A stretch of 64,000 bases of DNA from Poronia punctata (lineage: Eukaryota > Ascomycota > Sordariomycetes > Xylariales > Xylariaceae). Location of the stretch: assembly GCA_022579005.1 (NCBI GenBank), contig MU401511.1, positions 124,001 through 188,000 on the forward strand, given 5' to 3'. Position 1 is the first letter of the stretch; every line of letters starts with the position of its first letter. The position numbers and the translations under genes were made by a program. Below are positions 1 through 11,751 of this stretch, one piece after another. The notes below the pieces were generated by a model. It was not told the origin of the DNA and ran no database searches. It was given only the letters and a program-made list of their open reading frames with translations.

Positions 1-228
1 ATAGATAGAATGTAAACACCCCTAGTTTGATTTACTGTCAGATAGGTACTGCCCATGTGACGCATGTGTCTACGTGACATCTAGTAGATACCATTAAAAA
101 CAATGTCTAGAATATAGTAATACTACCTAACTACTAGTAGACTTGTGCCGGGTATTATTAAGAAGTTTTCTGCCAAGAGTAAGGACAAAAGCCTAAGGGC
201 AAAAAGGTAGATATTAGAAAAAAGAAAA

Positions 229-315
229 CACCGAATAGGAGACTCGAACTCCTGGCTCGGGAGATTTACTCTAATAGATGAGAATCCCGAATGTTAACCC
301 CTACACCAATTCGGT
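229..315 (-). tRNA. tRNA-Glu (anticodon CTC) with a 15-nt intron
   Basis: On the minus strand a complete cloverleaf can be folded. The 7-bp acceptor stem pairs 315-309 with 236-230 perfectly, with discriminator G at 229. The anticodon stem CGGGA (289-285) pairs with TCCCG (262-258), and the T arm is AGGAG-TTCGAGT-CTCCT. The loop reads TTCTCA, then an intron at 278-264, then C, so the anticodon is CTC (282-280) and the intron sits after position 37, the canonical site. The intron contains GAG, which can pair with the anticodon as eukaryotic pre-tRNA introns often do. A T-rich run that would stop Pol III follows at 228-220. The acceptor stem begins ACCGAAT rather than the usual TCCGAT of fungal tRNA-Glu, so it may be a diverged copy. 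Confidence 0.85.
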
Positions 316-1031
316 TGGGAGTAATCAGCTCAAATAGCAATGAAATGGGTAGGATTGGCTCTGTTCAGAGGCAGAATGCTTTGGAAAGTGCTTACATCGA
401 CCTGCGGTTACCTATGTAGACAGAGTACACAAGGCAGCAGGTACAACGAGTCTAGGAAGCCACAATCATGAAGAGATGCTTCTATTACATCATATCCGCT
501 CAAGACCATGTAGGTACAGTAGAGAGTATGAGGATCGGGGATTTCTTCTTTGTGGTCTGGGAACTGGTCGATGTTACAGACCTTGGCACTCATGAAAGTG
601 AGCTGGGCATTTGTGTATAGGAAATATGGTAGGTATATTTGACGCATTTCTAAAGTCTTATTTACTTTACTTTGTAGTTGCGATTAAGACTTCTGTCACT
701 CTGTGCATCCGTGTCTAGCTGCCTGATTTAAGTCCTTCTGATATGTGGCGTCAGGAGTGGTAGGTGTTACCCGGGAGGATCTCGGACTTTTACAAACTTG
801 GTCGTAAAATGGGGAAATAGTAAGGGTGCATGTCACGGTTTTAACTGGTAAATACAGATTTGACTTGTAGTTATTGCATAGGTTCTCCTATACCATGACT
901 TTATGTACGTGTAATTATAGTAATCTACATAGATATACCTAGCTACCTAATAGCTGTGCTTTCCTGGCCATACAATGCCCGAGCCGTGGCGATGAATACC
1001 TTGTATGTGTGTGGAAAACCAGAAATTGTTC
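316..1031. other. Spacer between the tRNA and the regulator gene
   Basis: I see no gene here. An open frame at 408-647 on the minus strand has no family resemblance. The stretch holds the 5' flank of the tRNA and the 3' flank of the Zn2Cys6 gene. Confidence 0.5.
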
Positions 1032-3532
1032 TCAAGTGAAGGAGAAAAACTGGGTTGACGGCATCCAGTCGTTCGGATCAAAAGATACGTTGATGTTGGC
1101 ACTCTCCTGCGCAAAGGACTCAAACCATGCGTTTTGGACGTCGTCAGGTAACGTGGCTAAAAATGGGTCGAAGCTATTTACGCTAGAGCTAGACATGGGC
1201 GGGCCGTCGCGGGAACTGCCTAGTGAGGGCTCCGTTGCGGACCCCAGATAGCTCGGGCCAGCTTGCCGAGATTCTTGACTCGCGCTCGTCGTTATCGGTT
1301 GGCGGGATTTCAGTGATTCCCGAACGGTGCCTGCAGTGTGGTACGCTATTTGGCTTTCCGCATTATACCACATGCCAGACTCTGATATTGGTATCTGGGC
1401 TTGCGATTCGCGCTGCGCATCTCGTACCCGCTGGGCTTCGGCCATGAGCAAACCCATAGGCTTGACAAAAATGTTGCCGCGTTCTTTACTGTCCCGGACT
1501 TTTACAGATAGCCACTTGTCGTAGACTGCCTTTGCATATTCCCAAGCTTCGTCGCATAGTGCAGATGGAGGGCGAGTACAGATTTCTGACAGGACAAAAG
1601 CTAATATTTGCCACTGGAAGTATGTGTGAGAGTGCCAAGCCCAGTGGGCGAGGCGTTGATCCTTTATAATATTGTAGGATCTCTTCACTATGTCCACGGC
1701 AGCTGCGAAAAATAGGTGACGTAGGGTGTCCGAGTCGGGATATTCTTTTTCGTTGTGATTAGCAGCACCGGCACCGGCACCGGCGCAGGCGTCCGCTTTC
1801 AGTTTCCGTGCCTTTAGCTCGCAGTAATAGGTTATGACACGTATTCGGGCCACGATTATGTGGGATATCTCTCTAGTGAAAAATTGCAATGGCTCGGCCG
1901 GATCGCATCGTTTGACATAATTTTCATTCCATTTCGCGTATTCGTCTATAATCCGGATACGGTCTTGAAACGTCGGCTGGCTTCCTGGAGATTGCTTAAG
2001 GTATCTGAAGAATGGAAATTAGTAAAGCAATGTGCGGGAATGAGTTATGGCAGACTCGAGATATTTGGATAGTGCGGCGTCCAGGTTCAGGAGGGTATGG
2101 GAAAGGGCGACGGCAACTCACTCGTTAAGTTTCCAATTGACTTGCATCGCATGGCATCGAACAAGGGCTAGCGACATGTCGGTAAAACCATCAGACTCGG
2201 GAGGGAATTCCGTCATGTCGGGAGAAATTTCGGAGTCATTCACATTAAGCGGCCAACGAGTATTGAACGACGTTCCACTAGTCAAAATGGACTCGCCACC
2301 ATGATGTTCGTTGGACCGGTGGTCCAGCAAACAGACTTGGTACCATATGCGACGGCGCATCTCCGTTTCAAAGGGCGATAGATTGAAGGGTGTTCCATCT
2401 CTGTGAAGGCCCATCGAGCGTGCTATATGCATTGCAAGTGCCGTGAGAGACGATACGGCGCGGGTCGCGTCATCCGACCTCAGCACAGCGAGGTAGAGCA
2501 ACGCTGCTTGCAAGAGCAATGTGCTCCGCGTGGTTAAATAGTTGGCTCGCGCGAGTGCTTGCTCGGTAGCGAACCTGAATCGGTCCACTGTGGCAGACCG
2601 AGGCGCGCCCATGATTTCCACGCACTGGTCTGAATCTAAACTGATGACAGCTGCGTAATAAACGGCAAACAGCAGAGCTTCGGTTTCTCTATCGAGAGAC
2701 TCACTGGCCACCACTGCTTTCCGGAAGAGTCGGCTCAAGGTCGGCATATGGAAAACCCGCGATACCGGCGAGACTCTATCGCTGAACAGTTGGTATAGGC
2801 CCATAGCTAATTCGACCGGAGGATGGAAATCTTGCAGAGAATGTGCGAGAGATCTATATCCTAGCACCGCTGCATTGGTACGTAGGGACACGGGATCCTC
2901 GTCATTGGAGAGAGGGCTATCGGAAGACCCCAACGGATCTTCGTCTTCAGTACCCTTTTCAAGAAACATGCCACGCAATTGCTCGATCTTCGCTTATGTC
3001 AGCTTGAAGCCCAGGTGGAGTATCGTGGTTGACTAACCGACTCGGTCATATCCGCCCACCAGGCGTTACCGACGTAGAGACTATGGCTCTCTTCTACCAC
3101 AAGGCGGCCGAGCTCTGGGGCCTGCGACAATGACGTCTCCTCTGTAGCCAAATTTGCACCGGTAGGTAGGCCTCGCCCGTTGCTACTACTGCTACTAGTG
3201 CCGGGGGCCGGCGGACTCGAAAGCGAGAGAGGTCCATCTCGAGATACGGCTTCCCCTGGTGTAGCTGATTCTTTTGCTTGGTGCTGCAAGCGCCGGATGG
3301 TCGCTTCTAACTGAGAGAGCCGGTCTAGCACTCTATCGTCTACGGCTTGACGCGGCCGTTTGGCTGCCCTACCCGGTCCAGGGGGATGAACGCAGGTGGC
3401 CCCGGCCTTGACACAGTTGGAACAGGGCTGCTGGCGATCGCATTTGACCTTGCGTTGCCTACACAAATTACAAGTGCGGAGATTGGTGAGTTGTGGCGGC
3501 GACGTAGACGAATCCAATGGTTGTTGGACCAT
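1032..3532 (-). CDS. Zn2Cys6 fungal-specific transcription factor
   Basis: Three exons join to 777 aa: 3532-3038, 2987-2122 and 2004-1032. Introns are 3037-2988 (50 nt, GTTAGT donor) and 2121-2005 (117 nt, GTGAGT donor, TACTAA branch, CAG acceptor); both junctions keep frame. Residues 21-47 hold the six-cysteine binuclear zinc cluster (Cys 21, 24, 31, 37, 40, 47). A short coiled coil follows at about 68-85 ([16 protein letters not shown]), and after the first intron IEQLR starts the middle homology region. The second exon carries the Fungal_trans signature (GLHRDG near a [12 protein letters not shown] stretch), typical of nuclear regulators of metabolism. Targets cannot be inferred. It is divergently placed from the HIT gene, about 0.7 kb away. 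Confidence 0.9.
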
Positions 3533-4212
3533 TTTATTTGCTGATTAAGCCTGTGCTACCCCGGATTTGCCTAATCGTGTTGGTGTTTCTGGAAGTACTC
3601 GACTAGGAGGCTTTTGGTCACACAGCAGTGTTTTGTCAAGTATTAAGATATAAAGAGCCTAAATCTTGCTTTGAAAGAGCACAAAATGTTATAGAAAGTT
3701 CCATTTCTTTAAATGCCCATGCAGTCATAATACCGGCTGGTTCGCATGTGGGATGGCTCATCCTGTTCCCCTGTTCGGGGGATGGGGGCGATTTAGTTGG
3801 AAGTCAAGGCGCAGACTAGTCTAGTTCAAAAGTGAAATGCGGTGTACTGCAGGTTTGTGAGTCCTACATCAATGCCTCGATATATGCATTGGAATAGGCC
3901 ACAACGCGTAAATGCGCGTAAACGGATCTGCACCAGTTGCCCTTTAACCGGCCTCTTACCTAACCTCACCTACCTCTACCAAACGTTCGAGATTCTATAG
4001 TCCACGTCATCTTATCTCCTAATTGACAAGAGAGCTCAGCGGCCTAGGTATCTAGACATAGACCGTCTAGATAGGAAAATACCCGATAGGTTGGGGGTAT
4101 TTCAAGGTCAAACCGGGGTCACAAAAAGGACCGTTTCCGACTCTCCGTTCCAGCAGCATCCGAAAGATACGTACCTACCTACATACACAACTTGAACTAG
4201 GTAAAATACATC
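3533..4212. promoter_or_regulatory. Divergent intergenic region between the Zn2Cys6 factor and the HIT gene
   Basis: This 680-bp gap separates two divergent start codons and should hold both promoters. I see no convincing coding frame. TACCTACCTAC-type words occur near 4173. No TATA box or operator can be assigned with confidence. Confidence 0.45.
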
Positions 4213-5043
4213 ATGAGAATCACGACGACGACGACGACGACAAATACAAGACCAGTAATATCAAGACTCACAAACAACCTACACTCAAAACCGGCACCAT
4301 TCTTCTTCTCCCGGCGCATCATGAGTTCTATTCACTTCGGACCATTTGACGTCACGACTCAGGTAAAAAAAAAAAAAAAAAAAAAAAAGCACAAACAACA
4401 CCAACACATGTACTTTTAAAGCTCACATCCCCTATTATCTATCCAGGTATTCATGACAACGCCCCACTCCTTCGCCCTCGTAAATCTGAAGCCGCTATTA
4501 CCGGGACACGTCCTGGTGTGTACACGGGCGCCTCATAAGCGCCTCACTGAGCTGTCGGCGTCAGAGCTGACGGATCTGTTCGGCGCCGTGCAAAGGGTGC
4601 AACGGATGCTGGCGCGGTATTATTTCGCTGCTGCTGCTGCTGCTCCTCCTCCTCCTGCCCAGATTCAGAACGACGACGAGGGTCATCATCAACAAGCGGC
4701 GGCAACGACGCCCGAAGCAGGATCTTTCAACATCGCCATTCAAGATGGCACAGAGGCCGGCCAGACGGTCCCGCATGTCCATGTCCACGTGATACCGCGC
4801 ATCCGCGGCGCGACGGCCAAAGACACGGGTACGGAGGGTGACGCCATCTACGAGCTGATGGCCGCCGAACCCGGGAACGTCGGTGGTGCGCTTTGGGACC
4901 GGGCTATTATGGAGAGGCGGCCTCAGCCCGGGGGTGGGTTCCCGAGGATCGAGGACCAGGCGCGGTCGGCGCGGTCCATGGACGAGATGGAGGCTGAGGC
5001 GAACATGTATAGGAACGTGTTGGCGAGCATGGAAGAACCTTGA
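4213..5043 (+). CDS. HNT2: Fhit/Hnt2-type histidine triad (HIT) hydrolase
   Basis: Exons 4213-4362 and 4447-5043 give 248 aa; the join is in phase and restores TQVF-MTTPHSFALVNLKPLLP, matching Fhit proteins. The triad HVHVHVIPR is near residue 160 and is the nucleotide-binding and catalytic site of diadenosine polyphosphate (Ap3A) hydrolases. Between the core strands and the triad lies an Ala/Pro/Gln-rich insertion (YYFAAAAAAPPPP onward), variable in this family. Two in-frame starts exist: 4321 (MSSIHFGPF, the usual Fhit start, 212 aa) and 4213, which adds 36 residues rich in Thr, Arg and Lys that could act as a mitochondrial presequence. The intron (4363-4446) begins with GT and then 24 consecutive A. 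Confidence 0.92.
4365..4388 (+). repeat. A24 homopolymer at the start of the HIT gene intron
   Basis: Twenty-four adenines follow directly after the GT donor of the intron. Such runs are prone to slippage, so the true length may differ between isolates or reads. Confidence 0.9.
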
Positions 5044-5212
5044 TCATAATAATACTGGAATAAGGAGCAGTGGGGTTTCAACGCCCGAAATAAGCAAATA
5101 ATCCCATCACTAAAATTAGACATTTTCGTAGACTAGGTAGACAAAAACATGGCTACATCACGCAAACGCCCCATACTATGCTTATGCACCTTTTTCCCAG
5201 GCAGGGCTCCCT

Positions 5213-8174
5213 CTAAAAACCTTTGAGTAGTTCATCCAAAGTGAGCGGTTTCCTGACTGCATTATTCATGCCTTCGTGATATGTAACCCAGACTTTCGTC
5301 TCCGCCTTGCCGAGGGGCTTAATACCGGCCAGTTTTCTGTCTGCGCTGTTGGCGTCCGTCTCCGAGAGCGGCCGCATCTCGGTCAGAATCACACGACCGA
5401 AGAAATCTTTCTTGACTGGTATTGCAGGTAATGCGTCGTCCTTCTCAGCAGTCACATTCTCTTTATCTTGGAAGACGAATTCTGTCGAGCTGTTGTGTGG
5501 GTTTCCGGCTTTGAATCGTGCCTGTCTCGCCAGATTCTCCTTCATCAAGCTGGCTTTCTGAAGCTCTTGGTCCAAGACCTGGCGCACAGCGTACCTTGTT
5601 GGTGCTTGTGTCCCGTGAAGTACGGCGGCTGATGTCTCGAATGTGGCCAGGGTATCGAGGTCACTGCTTGCTGTTAGTATAAACTGGAAGATCGACAAGG
5701 TTTATTCGACGGGATACGTACGGCTCCATGCGATATACCCATTGGGGCCCTCTGGAGAATGGCGAGTCGTCCTCGATCTTTCCACGTTGAAGCTCTATCT
5801 TCATCTCTGCTAGGGTGTTTGCAGCACGCTGAACCATAACCTTCTCCGTCTCTTTCCTGACGCTCGCTGTCCCCCGTATATCCCCACTTCCGCCAACAAC
5901 AACTGGCTTGACATCTGGCGATACCATGCGGATTAGATAGGGCAAAAAGTCGGCAGAAAGCTCCTCGACGCTGCGAAAAGATCGCATCAGTGTGGGTGGA
6001 AGCTGGGCGTGCAGCGTCTGAAGCATAAATCGATTCTCCTTCTCGGCCTCTCGAGCAGCGAAATCTGCTCTAGGGCCAGAAAAGGGAAGGGCCGAGGCTT
6101 CATCTTCTCCATTGTCGCCTCCCCATTTCCTCTCAAACCCCCTGTTCCCGCGTCGAATAGGGGAAGCAAACAGGTGATGGCAAGCCAGGATTGGCTGACT
6201 AAGGTAGGGTGCTAGCTCCCAGTCTTGGGTGCCAAAGACTCTAGAGGAACACATGTCGTGGAATTGCATCCATTCATATGCCTGGTTTGGCTTGCTAAGG
6301 AACGAGTCATCGTTAAACTCGTGGTTGGGATAGGTTGAAAATATTTCGGTGAGCACTCTATCCACCTCACCGCTCGTCTCGATCATTTCCCGGAGCCGTT
6401 CTATGCCGTATTTCTTTTGTTGTTCCGAGAATCCAAGCTGCGCTTGTGGTTGCTCTTGCAGGTTTTTTACCGACAGGGTGATGAGAGGGATGCTGTCCTT
6501 GGGGAAGCCAGCACCATCCTGGAAGATACGGGTGACAATATCCTTGACGTTTCCTCTGCCCACACCTCTGGCACCTCCTCCGCCGTGAGCCAGGTCACGT
6601 ACAATGTGCTGCTCCACCCATTTTCTCGTTAGAGCGAGCGGCGTTTTCGGTGACGACGATCTGAGCCGGCCAGCTACCCACTCCCCTACGACCATGACGC
6701 CTCGGAGATCTCCCTCTGCGGTACTTTCGGCGCCTCGCTTGGCGTCAAGCCCGCCGCTCATGCCCCAAGCCGCTTCACAGAGTTTCCGAGCCGCATCTTT
6801 TTCGCAAGGAATTCCTTCCTTCTCAAAGACAGTTTTCAGCCTATTTATCACTGCATCGACCGAAGGTTTGCCGACGTGTATTATTTCCGCCAGATTCGAC
6901 TGCCGCAAAGGCCGCAACGATGGATGATACACGTCGTTGCATATAAGTATGAGTGGTCGCATCTGGCGGAAATCATCTCCCTTCTTTTTCCGCTTGTTGT
7001 ATTGGTCCGCTTTCGAGTTTTGTGGCGCGGCATTTTTCTCTCCGGTTGTGATAAGATCCATCAGTGCCTTGATGAACCCGCCCTCTCCCGAGGCACCTGA
7101 CCCGGTCACGACACCGTCTACTTCATCAACCACGACACATACGGGTCGAGCTACCTTTTGCTGCTGGCCAGGCTGAGGCTTCGCGTGTTGCACCGTCTTC
7201 ACGTTCTCAGTACCCAAGCTAGTCCTTATTCTGTTCTTCACCACGTCTCGACTGCGGTCGTCGCTAGCGTTGATCTCCATGACTTCGTAACCTGCCTGTC
7301 GAGCGCACACGTGTGCCAAGGTTGTCTTTCCAAGGCCAGGGGGCCCTGTTAACATCAGGATCTTTCGGTGTGGTTTCTCTTCCTCGCCCTCAGCTTTTAC
7401 TACTCCCGGGCGTCTGATAGCGGGCCGCGCTCTCGAAGCGCCGGGGAACACTACTGGATCCCATCTTTTCAACCACTTCAACACTTGGCGGTTTGTGAGG
7501 TCGTCTCCAACTAGATCCATGAAATTCCGAGCGCGGTACTTCTCCGTCCACAAGAGGGTCCTTTTCGGTTTCTTGACACTATGGGTTTCCACTGAAGGCA
7601 GGGGCTCATCGGGCATCGGCTCCGATGTGGGTTGTCCAGCTCGCCCAGCTAATTCTTTCGTAGCTCCGTCTATTAACTCATGAATATCGATACCGTAATA
7701 GCTTCTTTCAGCTCGTCCCTTTTTGGTCTTGGACCTTGCCGCGACCATACGCTCGTACGAGACCTCCGTCTTCGCAGTTCGTTTTCTGATATTGACGCTT
7801 TTCCCCGAGCATGTCGTGATCTTCACAGCATTTCGAGGTAGATAAGACGACAGGCTCTCGAAGGCCGGTGCGGTAAGCGATTTGAACGACGAGTCGGTTT
7901 CTTGGGCCTCGCTCTTCTGCGTGCTCAGGTCGAAAAGTATGGACGGAGGTAAAGACGGCTCGCTGGGTTCTATAGATAATTCTTTTGGGGGGCTGAGCAT
8001 CTGCCTCTTCGGGGCAGGCTCTAAGAGGACGTTTTCATCGTCGGAATCATCGTCGAGCAGAAAGCCTGGCTTTCCCCGGGGCCGAGATTGGCTGCCGGCA
8101 TGTGGGTTTGGTCGCTTTGCCGTTGATGGTGGAGAAGTCGTAGGATACGCCAGGGGAGAAGACACATGGGGCAT
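5213..8174 (-). CDS. CTF18: CTF18, large subunit of the alternative RFC clamp loader
   Basis: Two exons, 8174-5722 and 5663-5213, separated by a 58-nt intron (GTACGT donor, ACTAAC branch, GCAG acceptor), give 967 aa. The start is placed at the first ATG (8174; MPHVSSP). The acidic N-terminus leads to the RFC-box-like segment WTEKYRARNFMDLVGDD, Walker A GPPGLGKT (about 277-284), Walker B VVVDEVDG (about 350) and a sensor region LILICNDVYHPSLRPLR. The long C-terminal part, ending in the splice-restored YRMEPDLDTLATFE, is characteristic of Ctf18 rather than Rfc1 or Elg1. In yeast Ctf18 acts with Ctf8, Dcc1 and Rfc2-5 in nuclear PCNA loading for sister-chromatid cohesion and the replication checkpoint. 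Confidence 0.95.
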
Positions 8175-8668
8175 TTTCAATATCCAATTGTAGTATCAAC
8201 GAAATTCTGGTGCTTTTAGAAACGGTACATGCCATGTATCTTGCCTCGCGATCCTATAAGCGTCAACATCTAAGGAGGTTCGAGTTGTATCTCACGGTGG
8301 TGGCAGCCCATTATTGTTTAATTGAAAGTGGGAAGACGCGTCCATCGCGGATCGCGTATAAGCGCGTCTTTCCCCCATTTGGCTACTTTATGGATTGGGA
8401 AACAACCTAGCCCATATTTAGACGCTTCAACCAATGGATTCATGCGATTTATATTAGTTCGTGGTTTATAAGATATACTCAATAATTGCATATTCTGCAC
8501 TTTACCAATTCCAATAGAGCCAACAACACTCCAAAACATGTAAAAGTTCCCCTATTTCATTCTTCACTCTTCTTGACTGGTAGTGTGTGGCATGTGTTAG
8601 GTGCTGTATTAAGCCTTTCTATTTACCATAGAACAATGACTCGGTCAAGAATCTTATTTGGGCCTTTT
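8175..8668. other. Spacer between CTF18 and the beta-lactamase-like gene
   Basis: This gap of about 0.5 kb is upstream of CTF18 and downstream of the serine hydrolase gene, both on the minus strand. I see no gene; it presumably holds the CTF18 promoter. Confidence 0.5.
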
Positions 8669-10346
8669 CTATAAGCTATCTCTAACAAGATCAAACCATA
8701 TCAGTTCTTTTAGCACCGGTTCCAAGTCCAACCCCATACGGGTCGCACGGCCACCTGCCGTCGCAAACATGGCGCGCACAGGGTCTCTACCGCCCTCGAA
8801 CATATCGCTAAGGTATGCAGTGAACTGACCTTCGCCACCGAGGGACTCGAAAGTGAGAGTGAAGCCCAAGGAACGATCTGTGCCATCAATAAATAGCTTC
8901 CCATCTTGAATTTGTACAACCATGGTACGATAACCAGGATGCCAATACGTCCCTGAATAGCCTGTCAGGGGGATGTCCTGAGACGGTAGCATCCCCTCTA
9001 CTATTTTCCGTGGATCTAACTGGACCTCAGTTTTGGGGTTTCCTCCTGCCTTCTTACCTTTTCTAGGAATATCATTCCCCTGCTTGGATGGTTCTGGTCT
9101 CTGGTCATGGGGAAAACCGTCCGCACGCTCAGAGCTAGTCGCTTTCTTTTCTTTCTTTTTTCTGCCCTTATTGGGAGGATGGATCTCTGTATCTGATACC
9201 CCCAACTTCGAGTCGATCAATGTGCGGAATAAGGTAGTCGAGATGGCGCACACGCCGTCCGAATTTCCCAGGACGACAACGCCAAACCCGAGATCGGGCA
9301 AGAAAATAAAATGACTGCCAAACCCAGCTGTCACACCATTGTGGCCCACAACCATATGTCCGCGGTAGTAGTATATCTCTAGCCCAGCCGCGTATAGAGC
9401 CGGAGACGTCAAGCGCTTCAGTCTCCTTCCACTTGGGTTGACAATGCTACGCATCCGTACGAGGCCATTATACACGCTCTCGTTGACGGGGTCTTCGCGG
9501 CGGAGCAAGCACTTGATCCACCTAACAAAGTCATCGGCGCATGTGACGATGGAACCTGCACCTTGGCCTTCCGGACTATCTTGAGCCGCGATCGGCTTGT
9601 ATACAGAGGTGTCCCGGTCCCAGTAATATCCTGTCGCGATACGGTCGCCGAGTCCCTTTTCCCGGGCACGTGACGGCTGAAGACTGGTCGACGTCATGCC
9701 GAGTGGTTGAAAGATGCGGTCTTCCAGAAAGGTCGAGAAGCTCTGCTGTGTTTTCACCTCGATCATATGTGTGACGACGGTATACATCATGTTGCAGTAC
9801 AGGTACCTCGCCCGTATGGGAGCTGCAATAGCCAAATTGCGTAGATTCCTCGTCACTGACCGAGCGTCATCTGCGCTCGCCGCGCGAGGGCTCATCAGGG
9901 AACAATCATGACTTGCTCATAACGGTTAGCTCTAGATGCCCTCGAGGCCATTGAGTCGTGGGGATAATCCCGGTTTACCTGGCCATGCCAGTCCTATGGC
10001 TGAGCATGTCTTCAACAGTGACGCCCTCCGTATATCCCACACCCGGCATGACAAAGTCGTCGGGCAGGAGACTAGACATAGGCGTCTCATACTGTATCTC
10101 GGGGTATCTCTCGTTGTCTTCGACTAGCATGCCGACGGCCGCTGCGGTCAGAGACTTGGCAGACGACGCGATGTCGAACAGCGTGCTCCCCGTACAAGGC
10201 GTTGTCGTTTCAAGACAGGCGCTCCCATAGCCTGCAGTGGCAACATCTTCGTCTTGTACAACCGCGATGACGAGACCCGGTATGTGATGTCGGCTCATCA
10301 GTTCCCGCACATGAGAAGAGAAAGGCTCTGATTTGAACAAATCCAT
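8669..10346 (-). CDS. Serine beta-lactamase-like / penicillin-binding-protein-type hydrolase
   Basis: Exons 10346-9979 and 9911-8669 give 536 aa; the 67-nt intron has GTAAAC donor, CTAAC branch and AAG acceptor, and splicing restores HRTGMASHDCSLM. The class C motifs are in order: S61-S-A-K64 (SxxK nucleophile and base), Y161-C-N163 (YxN) and, near residue 300, VGHNGVTAGFGSH (HxG type). No signal peptide precedes the domain (MDLFKSEPF), so a cytosolic location is likely. After the catalytic domain comes a Lys-rich segment (GRKKKEKKATSSERADG, roughly residues 365-420), then a C-terminal lipocalin-like domain starting LTGYSGTYWHPGY. Fungal relatives hydrolyse esters, lactones or amides; the substrate here is unknown. 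Confidence 0.85.
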
Positions 10347-11751
10347 GTTACTAACACAGATTTTGTTTTGATCCTGTACCTACTCGTTCGGATATTCCTT
10401 GTGTGAAGCATAGGTACATTATGGCCTATCAGGTTAAATTAGTACGCTCCATGCTGGCATCACCTGTGTCCCACTCCCACCTCCTACTTGCTTAAGAGTA
10501 CGCTACTTCCTTTTTCATCAAATGTCTTAATTTTTGGACCAAGGGGGCGCATATATGACTATTCGTGCCACGGTATCACGTAAGTCTTCAGATCGGCCGT
10601 GATGCATGCATGTCCCCTATTCACCGATATTCTACCGACATTAGCTGCCGGCCTTACATCTGTCCACCTGTAAGTTGTGATATTTCCAATGCTTCTACAC
10701 GTAGAATTCATAAAATAAATTTATAACGACAAACCCCTGTTCACAACAGAGGGGGGGGGAGGCAACACGCACAAGAAAGGCTCGTTGCTTGCTTACATCT
10801 TCGCACTCTGCACAACGTGGTGTTAATGAGCGCCCGATGACGAGAGAACGTCTTCCAGCTCGTGTCACTACATTTTAAATTAAGTTTGTCGCAGACACTT
10901 TACAGGCCGAAAAAATGACTCGCACACATCTGGTATGTTTGCTTCAGATGACTATACGTACCTATACAGCAAGGTAACAGACATAGGTATAACACCAGAT
11001 GGAAGATCTGAGGCGGCTTCACAATAGCAACAATCTATAAATCTATCATGGTCCCACGGCCACAGTAGAAAGCAAAAGGTTACGCTAGGATCTAAAGCGT
11101 CATATCCGAGTACATGTCAAAAGATGTAGTAGTTTGTCGAATGCGGGCAACTACCTGAGCTTAGGTCACAGATACAGAGATTAGACCCCATCTGCTACCT
11201 ACTTACCTCACAAGTAGCTCATTGAAAGAAACGAACTCCTAGCTTAGATCATCAGGACTTACATGGGGGGTATGATCAACAACAAATTTGTATATAAAAG
11301 TCTTGACCTGCCGCAAAGAGATGCAAATAGAATCTAACAACTTCGGCCTTGGGGTATACTCGTACGGAGTAACTCTTCCAGCTGGAAAGAGCTAGTCACA
11401 TTTTCGAAAGTGATTCGTCGCCTACTTTCATGGCCCTAACTCGGCAAATGAAAGCTGATGTTGAGAGCTGGTGACACGTCTTTGCATTGCCATAGTCGCC
11501 TGAAACCCAGAAACTCCAACTCCCTTCATCCTGTCCAAAAAGGCTCAAACGACCTGACGAAGCAGTGAAATGAAAATGGCACTTAATAGCAAAGCCTTCC
11601 ACCCTAACGCCCGTGTGGTCTAGTAGGAAATTGTTCAGTAACGCCATCTGAGTAAATAATGACAAGATGGACAGTGTCGTAGCATCACGCGTCTGCGAAA
11701 AGCCTCATGCCTGACCTTCAAGGCCATCAAGGGCAATGCGGCTGTCTTGCT
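10347..11751. other. Spacer of 1.4 kb without a supported gene
   Basis: The stretch holds the promoter side of the hydrolase gene and the 3' side of the membrane-protein gene. A G-run (gggggggg) lies near 10750. The open frame at 11396-11665 on the minus strand has no recognisable domain and no splice context. Confidence 0.5.

Noticed and set aside
4561..4788. 75-codon antisense frame in the HIT gene
   Set aside because: Shadow of the Ala/Pro/His-rich insertion.
11396..11665. 89-codon minus frame downstream of the membrane-protein gene
   Set aside because: No domain, and not joinable to the membrane-protein exons, which end cleanly at 11752.
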